Positions 18,402 through 25,318 of a stretch of DNA of 64,000 nucleotides are shown piece by piece. Numbering within the stretch: position 1 is the first letter of the stretch; the number at the start of each line of letters is the position of its first letter. Below the pieces are notes generated by a model. That model saw nothing but the letters and a program-made list of their open reading frames with translations, was not told where the DNA came from and did not search any database. A program made the translations under genes and the position numbers. Source of the DNA: an uncultured Croceitalea sp. GTDB taxonomy: Bacteria > Bacteroidota > Bacteroidia > Flavobacteriales > Flavobacteriaceae. The stretch covers positions 124,001 to 188,000 of the forward strand of contig CANLXH010000002.1 in NCBI GenBank assembly GCA_947495075.1, read 5' to 3'.

Positions 18402-19007
18402 ATGAGTTGGATACACACCATTCCGTATAGCAAAGCAACTGGGCAATTAAAAAAAATATATAATCGCATAAAAGGACCTAAGGATACTATAGATAATGTG
18501 CTTACTATACATAGTCTTAGACCGCACACCTTAACGGCACATATGAGTCTTTATAAAAGTGTCTTGCATCATTCGGGAAATTCACTACCAAAATGGTATT
18601 TGGAAGCACTAGGAGTTTATACCAGTTATTTAAATAAATGTGATTACTGTTTCGAACATCATTTTGCAGGCTTTTCTAGATTATTGGGTAGCGATACTGA
18701 GGCCAAAAAATATAAAAACGCAGTATTAAACGATGCCTTAGAAGATTTTTTAGATTCTAAATGGCTTGTTGGAGCTTATTATACTAAAAGACTAACTCTA
18801 GAGGCTCATAAGACCACCCAAGAACATATAGAAGCACTTAGAAAAGCAGGCTTTTCCGATGGGGAAATATTGGAAATAAACCAAGTAGTAAGCTATTTTA
18901 ACTATGTAAATCGCTCTGTAGTTGGTTTGGGGGTTAATACCAAAGGTGATATTCTAGGCCTTTCACCAAATGATAATGATGACCCAGATAATTGGAGTCA
19001 TAATTAA
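18402..19007 (+). CDS. AhpD-like / carboxymuconolactone decarboxylase family protein
   Basis: 201-aa all-helical protein of the peroxidase-related AhpD-like group. The active-site motif C80-x2-C83-x2-H is visible in NKCDYCFEHH. Such proteins form multimers and the cysteine pair supports thiol-based peroxide reduction or a protective role. No signal peptide. It is convergent with the cyclase-family gene, with three bases between the stops. No partner reductase is near. Confidence 0.88.
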   Translation: MSWIHTIPYSKATGQLKKIYNRIKGPKDTIDNVLTIHSLRPHTLTAHMSLYKSVLHHSGNSLPKWYLEALGVYTSYLNKCDYCFEHHFAGFSRLLGSDTEAKKYKNAVLNDALEDFLDSKWLVGAYYTKRLTLEAHKTTQEHIEALRKAGFSDGEILEINQVVSYFNYVNRSVVGLGVNTKGDILGLSPNDNDDPDNWSHN

Positions 19008-19010
19008 ATT

Positions 19011-19757
19011 CTAGAGTATTTTATACAATATGGGGCGGCTTGGACTGGCATCATTCTCAAATGGAGCTACTTGAAGGTTTAAAAAATATTTTCCATCCTC
19101 AATTGTGTTTTCTACAAAGATAAACTCAGTAATTGTTGCTCCAGTTCTAATATTGCCTTGTGTATCCCAAAAAGCATTATGTGAAGCTAAAACCCCGTCA
19201 TCCTTTTCTTTATCTACAGATGGAAGGTCTATTAGCAAATGATCTATTCCTTTATCTCTTAAATAAACTGTGGCCTCTTCGACCAAATAAGATGGATTAG
19301 TATGCGAGTATTGCGTACTTTTTTTATTCGCTAAATTAGGGAGTGTTCTAATAATTAGTGCTTCTCTTTTTTTATTACCCAATGCATATTGCAACTGTTT
19401 TTTGGAAATCACAAAATCTTCCTTATGCTTTTCGGGAGCTACGGTGATTAATTCTGCTAGAAAAAAGAACTGATTTAAATTCTGATTTACAGAATAAAAT
19501 TCTTCGGTAATATGACCCACACATTCTGTGTGTGTTATATGTGAATGCGGATTAAACCAGATATTATTGAAATTTACACATGCTCCTTCTGATACTTTAC
19601 CTACAAAACCATCTTCTTGATGTGGTTGAATTTTAGGTGCGTCCAGATACCATGCATTAACATCAGATGCATCTCCTCTTAACGAAATAGAAATATCCAA
19701 AGGATTGGTTAAATCTATTTTATAACTAACTGACTTGTATTTTATAGTAGCAATCAA
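19011..19757 (-). CDS. cyclase family protein (kynurenine formamidase-like)
   Basis: 248-aa metal-dependent hydrolase of the cyclase family, which includes bacterial kynurenine formamidase. The metal motif is NPHSHITHTECVGH at about 69-82, matching the family pattern HxxTHxDxPxH with a C/V variant in place of the usual DxPxH. The frame has only a TTG start at 19757 (an in-frame stop lies upstream and there is no ATG near), and the N-terminus fits family members, so TTG is chosen. No kynurenine-pathway gene is adjacent; the substrate is open. Confidence 0.85.
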   Translation of the reverse strand: MIATIKYKSVSYKIDLTNPLDISISLRGDASDVNAWYLDAPKIQPHQEDGFVGKVSEGACVNFNNIWFNPHSHITHTECVGHITEEFYSVNQNLNQFFFLAELITVAPEKHKEDFVISKKQLQYALGNKKREALIIRTLPNLANKKSTQYSHTNPSYLVEEATVYLRDKGIDHLLIDLPSVDKEKDDGVLASHNAFWDTQGNIRTGATITEFIFVENTIEDGKYFLNLQVAPFENDASPSRPILYKIL

Positions 19758-19770
19758 AATTAATTTATTT

Positions 19771-19887
19771 TGTCATTCCAAATATAAATAGGAATGTATT
19801 ATAGTTAAGATTCCAACCCTTAATAACATCTATGGCACTTCGACAAGCTTAGTGTCACATAACTGAGTAAAAAATACAGGAATGACA
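19771..19887. repeat. intergenic repeat element with 9-bp inverted ends
   Basis: The 117-base segment is bounded by TGTCATTCC and GGAATGACA. It contains CACTTCGACAAGCTTAGTG at 19836-19854, which resembles a composite intergenic repeat that I associate with Flavobacteria. A weaker relative of the inner motif is at 25182-25206. No coding sequence is inside. Confidence 0.55.
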
Positions 19888-19892
19888 ATTTA

Positions 19893-21026
19893 CTACTTTA
19901 AATTCAGCATAAATAAATCAGAAGCGATTCCATCTGCCAAAAACTTGCCTTTTTTTGTTGCTAGTAAAGTATCGTTATCTAAATACAATAAGTGCTGTTC
20001 GATATATTTAGCTGCCTGTTGCAAAAGATAATCTTTGTATTTATTACCGTACTCTGTATCGATTTTAGATAAAGAAACGCCCCAAATTGTTCTTAGGCCA
20101 GTCATAATATATTCGTTGTATTTATCTGTTTTTGATAAGACTTCTACCTCCATAGGAAGCTCACTATTCTCAATCGCTTTCAGATATTTTGGATTATTAT
20201 TAATATTCCAACCTCTTCTTATACCATCAAAAGAATGTGCAGAAGGTCCAATACCGATATACTTTTTTTGCTTCCAGTATGCAGAATTATTCTTAGAAAA
20301 ATAGTTAGGCTTTGCAAAGTTCGAAATCTCATAGCAATTATAGCCAGCATTGGTTAATGTATCATTCAAAACAGTAAAATGGGCTTGGGCAACCTCATCT
20401 TCAACTGGTTTTACTAATCCCTTTTTTACAAAATTGGCCAATGCTGTTTTTGGTTCTACAGTTAAAGCATAACTGGAAATATGGGGGATCTGGAATGAAA
20501 TTGCTTTGTCAATATTTTGCTTCCAACGCTCGTTTGTCATACCAGGCATTCCGTAAATTAAATCAATAGAGATATTTTTAAAGTGTTTTTTTGCCTGTTG
20601 TATGCATCGTTGAGCTTCGCTTGCATTGTGTGCCCTATTCATTAATTTTAAGTCTTCTTCAAAAAAAGACTGTATGCCAATGCTTAATCTATTAATTGGA
20701 CTATTGGAAAATTCTTCTATTTTAGATTTAGATAGATCATCTGGGTTTGCTTCTAAAGTTATTTCAGGCTTACTACTAACCTTGTAGGCTTTATAAACTG
20801 AATCTATGAGTAATTCAATCTCAGAAACATTCAATACAGAAGGTGTGCCACCTCCAAAATAAATTGTTTCTACTACCTCATTTTTAAATTCATTTTTTCG
20901 AAGTGCAATTTCTTTTGAAAGGGCTCTTACCATAGCTTCTTTTTTACCCATTTGAGTAGAAAAGTGAAAATCGCAATAATGACAAGCTTGCTTGCAAAAA
21001 GGGATGTGAATATAAATACCGGTCAT
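19893..21026 (-). CDS. hemW: radical SAM heme chaperone HemW
   Basis: Radical SAM protein, formerly labelled oxygen-independent coproporphyrinogen oxidase-like, that binds heme and delivers it to target proteins. With the ATG at 21026 the 4Fe-4S motif C11-x3-C15-x2-C18 falls in IHIPFCKQACHYCDF, followed by YFGGGTPSVL. The longer frame from TTG at 21038 adds four residues, but the ATG matches the usual N-terminus. HemW has the CxxxCxxC form without the fourth cysteine of true HemN. Length about 377 aa is right. The four-helix-bundle gene is just upstream. Confidence 0.93.
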   Translation of the reverse strand: MTGIYIHIPFCKQACHYCDFHFSTQMGKKEAMVRALSKEIALRKNEFKNEVVETIYFGGGTPSVLNVSEIELLIDSVYKAYKVSSKPEITLEANPDDLSKSKIEEFSNSPINRLSIGIQSFFEEDLKLMNRAHNASEAQRCIQQAKKHFKNISIDLIYGMPGMTNERWKQNIDKAISFQIPHISSYALTVEPKTALANFVKKGLVKPVEDEVAQAHFTVLNDTLTNAGYNCYEISNFAKPNYFSKNNSAYWKQKKYIGIGPSAHSFDGIRRGWNINNNPKYLKAIENSELPMEVEVLSKTDKYNEYIMTGLRTIWGVSLSKIDTEYGNKYKDYLLQQAAKYIEQHLLYLDNDTLLATKKGKFLADGIASDLFMLNLK

Positions 21027-21035
21027 AACAATATT

Positions 21036-21055
21036 CAATTAACAGTTAGCAATAA
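21036..21055 (+). repeat. left copy of inverted repeat around four-helix-bundle gene
   Basis: 20-base sequence CAATTAACAGTTAGCAATAA. Its inverted partner is at 21417-21436 with 17 of 20 positions matching. The pair encloses the 117-aa four-helix-bundle gene. Confidence 0.7.
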
Positions 21056-21059
21056 TCAA

Positions 21060-21413
21060 TTACTTTGATATTCTGGTAGTTTTCAAAATTGAAAACATAA
21101 TCTTCGGTAATTCATCTGCGTCTCTAATCAATATATTCGCTTTCTCTTCTTGTAAATATTCTGAATCTTTCAGTAATGATAACCAATACTTAGTTTCCAG
21201 ACTTTCTTTATATGCAATAAAAATCTTAGAAGAGAAATCAGCTTTTGAAATAGCTCCATTAGCTTCTGCAATATTGGCCCCAATAGAAGTACCTGAGCGA
21301 AGCAACTGTTTTGACAAAACATATTCTTTTTTCTTTGAAGCTAAATCTTTATACAGTCTAACAATCTTTAAAACAAAATCATAAGACTTATCAGCAAGAG
21401 GGTTTTTCTTCAT
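21060..21413 (-). CDS. four-helix-bundle protein (23S rRNA IVP / bAvd-like)
   Basis: 117-aa helical protein of the S23/IVP superfamily. It has the conserved start NPLADKSYDFVLKIVRLYK and the motif LLRSGTSIGANIAEANGA, followed by FSSKIFIAYKESLETKYWL. Relatives are encoded inside 23S rRNA intervening sequences or act as accessory proteins of diversity-generating retroelements; this copy is at neither place. It is enclosed by an imperfect 20-bp inverted repeat and sits between ruvC and hemW, two genes that are ordinarily unrelated to it. This suggests insertion as a small unit. Confidence 0.9.
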   Translation of the reverse strand: MKKNPLADKSYDFVLKIVRLYKDLASKKKEYVLSKQLLRSGTSIGANIAEANGAISKADFSSKIFIAYKESLETKYWLSLLKDSEYLQEEKANILIRDADELPKIMFSILKTTRISK

Positions 21414-21416
21414 TGT

Positions 21417-21436
21417 TAACTGCTAATTGTTAATTG
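21417..21436 (-). repeat. right copy of inverted repeat around four-helix-bundle gene
   Basis: Forward TAACTGCTAATTGTTAATTG; the reverse complement pairs with 21036-21055 at 17 of 20 positions. Confidence 0.7.
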
Positions 21437-21441
21437 AGTAC

Positions 21442-21993
21442 TCATCTAACTTTCTTAGGATTATCCTTAATGTATGCAGTCCAACCTGTGTACGACTTAC
21501 CAACCTTAATACGCCCTTCATTATAAAAATGACAAACGGCAGCTGCCAAGCCATCTGTGCTATCCAAATTCTTAGGTAGTGTTTTTAAACCCAACATCCC
21601 CTGTAACATTTTGGCAACTTGCTCCTTACTGGCATTCCCATTGCCCGTAATTGCCATTTTTATCTTTTTGGGAAGATACTCGGTGATAGGTATTTGTCGT
21701 GATAAACCCGCGGCCATAGCTACCCCTTGAGCACGACCCAACTTTAGCATGGATTGTACATTTTTACCAAAAAAAGGTGCCTCTATCGCAATTTCATCCG
21801 GGTGATAGGTGTCTATTAACTCAATAGTACGCTCAAAAATGAGCTTAAGCTTGGTATAGGGGTCATCATACTTTTTAAGAAGGAGCTCGTTCATCTGCAT
21901 AAATTCCATCTTCTTATTTACCACTTTAATGATGCCAAAACCCATAATGGTTGTTCCTGGGTCTATACCTAATATGATTTTTTCGTTGGTCAA
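21442..21993 (-). CDS. ruvC: Holliday junction resolvase RuvC
   Basis: Endonuclease that cuts Holliday junctions together with RuvAB. The four acidic catalytic residues can be placed: D11 in GIDPGT, E71 in IEAPFFGKN, and D144 and D147 in LDSTDGLAAAVCH. Length 183 aa is normal. The only usable start is TTG at 21993, since an in-frame stop lies just upstream and no ATG precedes D11. It starts two bases after the stop of the upstream lipoprotein gene, so translation may be coupled. Confidence 0.95.
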   Translation of the reverse strand: MTNEKIILGIDPGTTIMGFGIIKVVNKKMEFMQMNELLLKKYDDPYTKLKLIFERTIELIDTYHPDEIAIEAPFFGKNVQSMLKLGRAQGVAMAAGLSRQIPITEYLPKKIKMAITGNGNASKEQVAKMLQGMLGLKTLPKNLDSTDGLAAAVCHFYNEGRIKVGKSYTGWTAYIKDNPKKVR

Positions 21994-21994
21994 G

Positions 21995-22474
21995 TTAGTC
22001 TGTCGTATTTAGTACAATTGGTAATCTAAACTTAATACTAACTGGCGTGCCCCTCTTTAATGCCGGTGCTACCGTTGTTAAATTATTTAGTCTCTGGGAT
22101 AGTTCTTGCGTTAATTCTGGCACTACTTTTTTAAGATTGTCTTTTTCCTGAATTTCTAACACTGTCATAAAACCATGTTCATCAATTAAAAAATCAATAT
22201 AAAGAGTGTCGTTAATATCTTTTTCAACTTCAAATTCCATATCTCCAAAAGCAGAATAAAAGTAATTCAGCATCGTTTCTTGAAAACATTCTTTCTGTGC
22301 TTGTTTTGTTACGCTTTCATCGCAATTCTCAAAAAGTGGATAGGTATCAACATCGTTCCAATCAATTGCTAACAATTTGTCGTTAATCAATTGATTGGTC
22401 TGTTTTTCTTGTGACTGAAAATAGTTACAAGAAGTTAAAAACCAAAGAAGATATAAGTACCAAAACTTACGCAT
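21995..22474 (-). CDS. lipoprotein with TonB-C-like domain
   Basis: 159-aa exported protein. The N-terminus has a lipobox-like FLTSC near residue 16. The C-terminal half (about 70-159) resembles the TonB/energy-transducer C-terminal fold, with segment FPLFENCDE, a YIDFLIDEHGFMTVLEI strand pair and a closing VSIKFRLPIVL. Without a membrane helix and ExbBD partner it is not a classical TonB. It lies directly upstream of ruvC and 44 bases after the frameshifted TPR gene on the same strand. Function unknown. Confidence 0.75.
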   Translation of the reverse strand: MRKFWYLYLLWFLTSCNYFQSQEKQTNQLINDKLLAIDWNDVDTYPLFENCDESVTKQAQKECFQETMLNYFYSAFGDMEFEVEKDINDTLYIDFLIDEHGFMTVLEIQEKDNLKKVVPELTQELSQRLNNLTTVAPALKRGTPVSIKFRLPIVLNTTD

Positions 22475-22518
22475 GAGAGGCCTTAGAATTTGGCTAAAAC
22501 TACGATTTTTTAGCTAAT

Positions 22519-23543
22519 TCATTCGGAGTTAAAGTGGATTTCCTCTTTCAGTTCTTTAACTCGTTTTTGAGCTCTCTCTTTCAAGAAAAGATATACATTA
22601 TCAAACGCCGTTAAAAATTTTTCGTAATGCCTAAGTTTGATTTTAGGGTCTTTATAATACTCATCTGCCAATACACAAATTTGCCAATAATTCAACTGAT
22701 TGGTTTTACTTTCTTCCCAAGCTTTGGTATAATACTCCAACGATTTTTTAAGCTCGCCCTTTAGTCTAGCAATCCTACCTAAATTTTGGTATTCATTATC
22801 AAAAATATATCGTCTTTCTTCAATCGATTTTAAAAAATAGGTTTCAGCACTATCCAACTTTTTTTCCAAAAGATACACTTGAGCCAAGCCCTTGTAGGCA
22901 TCTGCTTCTTGGTTCTGTATTTCTTCTAACTTTCTGTATGTGTTTTTAGCATTTTTAAATTCAATAGAGCGACATCATTTGGAGCAGTTTTTAGACCTAA
23001 ATCTATAATTTCTAATGCATTTGCTGGCTCTTCTACTCCTACATAATACTTACCTAATAAATAGATACCTCTAAGGTGGGTACTATCTAATTGGATAGCT
23101 TTTTTTAATGCCTCATTGCCTGTATCATAATCTAAATTTGATTGCGATACTTTACCTAAGTAATAATAAAATTCTGGGTTTTTAATATTGGGTGTAGTTA
23201 GTTGCTGAAATAAGTTTATTGCTTCTTCATATTTTTTGGTTTTGTCATAGAGTTTACCCAATTCAAACTTTGCTAAAACATTTTCATTGTCTTTTAAGAG
23301 TATATTTTGGTATTGTAGGATCGCTTTTTCTTTATCACCAATGGCAGTATAAGCTCTGGCAATTTGGAGATTGGAACTCTCACCACGTATCTCTGCATAG
23401 GAATTAATGGCAGCGGTATAATTTCCTAAAAGATACAAACTGTCGGCAATTGAGGGAGTCGAACCAGCCCTACTTTCTGGCAGGGACTGCGCTTCGGCTT
23501 TAAAAATCATTATTGTAAATAATAAATAAATGTATTTATTCAA
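22519..23543 (-). pseudogene. TPR-repeat protein split by a frameshift
   Basis: Secreted tetratricopeptide protein read in two frames: 23543-22926 (205 aa, signal peptide ending EAQ, TTG start) and 22887-22519 (122 aa, no start of its own). Reading the A5 run at 22952-22956 (or 22942-22946) as A6 joins them: LLNLK continues as NAKNTYRKLEEIQNQEADA and then YKGLAQVYLLEKKLDSAE. The restored protein of about 341 aa has roughly seven TPR units. It follows the second M56 gene closely (stop and start nearly touch), as part of the same operon. The single missing base is a real mutation or a sequencing error; it cannot be told here. Confidence 0.82.
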
Positions 23544-23544
23544 A

Positions 23545-24804
23545 TTAGTTGAGCTTAAAAGTTATTGGAATAGCAAAAGGTACATCTACTGCTTTCCCGT
23601 CTTGCCTTCCAGGTTGCATTTGAGGTAGTCTTTCAATAATACGTACTGCTTCATTTTCTAAAAACTCATGCGGTCCTCTCTTTCTAATATTTTTTATAGT
23701 ACCATTACTTGAAACAGTAAATAATATACTTACACGACCTTGGATTCCCAATTCTTGTGCTTCTTTCGGAAAATTAAAATGTTTTCTAATATGGTTTTCT
23801 ATACTTTCTTTAAAGCATGCTTTTTTATCAGAAGCAGATTCGCAGCCGGGAAAGATTGGAGCTTCTTGTACAATTGCAAAAGGGATGGGTTCCTCATCAA
23901 TACTATTGACCAATTCAATATTATTTATTTCATCTTTTGTTTCATTTTTTACTTCACAAGATGTATACACCAACATTCCTATTAACAAAGGCACTAACAA
24001 CAAATACTTAAACTGATAAACTTTTTTAGATTCTTCTTTACTTAACATGATAATTCGTTTTTTGATTAATGATGATTTACAAAATTGATTTACAAAACTG
24101 ATGTTCTGGGTCTGGAAAACTTCTGCTAAAAGTGTTTGGTATTGCTCCTTTTTATTATCTTTTGCCACTATACTATCTGCTATAAATTCGTGTAGTTCGG
24201 ATACTCTGTTTTGATAAACATAAACTAGAGGATTAAACCAAAATAGAATACGCATCACCTCAAAAAAGAGTAAATCTAGGGTGTGCCATTGTTTTATATG
24301 CACCAATTCATGAGCAATAATATTCGCTTCATTTTCTTTTTTGATAAACTCCCCTAAAAAAATGTGTTTAAAAAAAGAGAAGACCAACTCACTCTTTTTA
24401 ACCACTACTTTAGTAAAACCATTATAATATCTAATACTTCCTTTTTCTTTTAGCCAATAAATCTGAAGTAATTTATACAGCAATAAAAGTGTAGCCAACA
24501 TTGTACCTATTCCAAAAACTATGTATTCTGTTGACAGTGATGCCAGCCAATTGGTTTCTTTCACCGCTAGTGTTACTGCAATGCCATCCAATTGCCAAAA
24601 TAACACGGGATAGCCTACAAATTCTTGGGTAACCATTGTTTTAAAAGCTTCAATCTTAATCCATGGCAACACTAAAGACAGTACAAAAGTGCCTATTAGG
24701 TAAAAACGGTTCCATTGAAAAAAGGTTTCCTGTTTTAGAAAAAGGTCATACACTACTAAAAAGAGCAGTTGAAAAGCTATAATTTCTAAGATATATTGTA
24801 TCAT
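23545..24804 (-). CDS. M56 peptidase with C-terminal TonB domain (system 2)
   Basis: BlaR1-like membrane metallopeptidase of 419 aa. Helices lie at about 3-20, 33-50, 88-115 and 268-285; the zinc motif is HELVH at 165-169 in NIIAHELVHIKQWH, followed by SELHEFIADSIV near 205. The periplasmic C-terminus (about 310-419) is a TonB-C-like domain with APIFPGCES, GIQGRVSILFTVSSNG and VPFAIPITFKLN. This M56-TonB fusion is common in Bacteroidetes. Its start overlaps the blaI stop by four bases (ATGA), and the TPR gene follows. It likely senses an envelope signal and cleaves BlaI. Confidence 0.92.
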   Translation of the reverse strand: MIQYILEIIAFQLLFLVVYDLFLKQETFFQWNRFYLIGTFVLSLVLPWIKIEAFKTMVTQEFVGYPVLFWQLDGIAVTLAVKETNWLASLSTEYIVFGIGTMLATLLLLYKLLQIYWLKEKGSIRYYNGFTKVVVKKSELVFSFFKHIFLGEFIKKENEANIIAHELVHIKQWHTLDLLFFEVMRILFWFNPLVYVYQNRVSELHEFIADSIVAKDNKKEQYQTLLAEVFQTQNISFVNQFCKSSLIKKRIIMLSKEESKKVYQFKYLLLVPLLIGMLVYTSCEVKNETKDEINNIELVNSIDEEPIPFAIVQEAPIFPGCESASDKKACFKESIENHIRKHFNFPKEAQELGIQGRVSILFTVSSNGTIKNIRKRGPHEFLENEAVRIIERLPQMQPGRQDGKAVDVPFAIPITFKLN

Positions 24805-25163
24805 TCTTCCTCTTCTTTAATTTGACTCATAATACTCTCCAACTCCGAAAGGCTGATATCGTTCTTTTTCATAAAAAAAGAAACCATACTCTTAAAAGAC
24901 CCTTGAAAATAACCATCCACTAATTTGTTTATGGATTGATTACTGTATTCTGATTTTTTAACTAGCGGATAGTAAAAATGCCCTTTACCAACCTTTTCGT
25001 GGTTTACAAAACCTTTATCCTCAAGAATACGTATAATCGTAGATACCGTATTGTAGGCCGGTTTTGGTTCTGGCAATTCTTTAATTAAGGCAGCAACGTT
25101 GGCTTTCTCTAACTGCCACAATAATTGCATTACCTCTTCTTCTGCCTTTGTGAGTTGTTTCAT
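24801..25163 (-). CDS. BlaI/MecI family repressor (system 2)
   Basis: 120-aa winged-helix repressor with LTKAEEEVMQLLWQLEKAN at the N-terminus, the recognition region KPAYNTVSTIIRILEDKGF and C-terminal dimerisation helices. It is the first gene of an operon with the M56-TonB gene (ATGA overlap), the TPR gene, a lipoprotein and perhaps ruvC. Its operators, at 25215-25282, differ completely from those of the other BlaI in the window, so the two repressors should not cross-regulate. Confidence 0.93.
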   Translation of the reverse strand: MKQLTKAEEEVMQLLWQLEKANVAALIKELPEPKPAYNTVSTIIRILEDKGFVNHEKVGKGHFYYPLVKKSEYSNQSINKLVDGYFQGSFKSMVSFFMKKNDISLSELESIMSQIKEEEE

Positions 25164-25181
25164 ATCAAATTATGATTTATA

Positions 25182-25206
25182 CGCTTTGATAAGCTCAGTG
25201 TGACTT
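25182..25206. repeat. degenerate intergenic repeat fragment
   Basis: CGCTTTGATAAGCTCAGTG and the bases after it resemble the inner part of the element at 19836-19860, with several differences. It lies between the blaI start and its operators. Confidence 0.4.
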
Positions 25207-25214
25207 ATTTTTTT

Positions 25215-25282
25215 AACTAAGTTTTTAGTTTAACAATAAAACAAATATAACTAAATATTTAGTTTAAACTAATATTTTAGTT
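25215..25282 (-). promoter_or_regulatory. three AACTAA-N4-TTAGTT operators upstream of blaI system 2
   Basis: Three 16-bp palindromes, all with exact AACTAA and TTAGTT arms and different 4-bp centres, at 25215-25230, 25249-25264 and 25267-25282. They lie in the gap between blaI and the TonB receptor gene. BlaI proteins bind short palindromes of this size, so autorepression is the natural reading. Confidence 0.8.
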
Positions 25283-25318
25283 AAAAAATAGTTCCCTGAT
25301 GGAGAATTATAAAAGCTA

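Noticed and set aside
22952-22956. Programmed ribosomal frameshift in the TPR gene
   Set aside because: No slippery heptamer with stimulator structure is evident; mutation or sequencing error is simpler.
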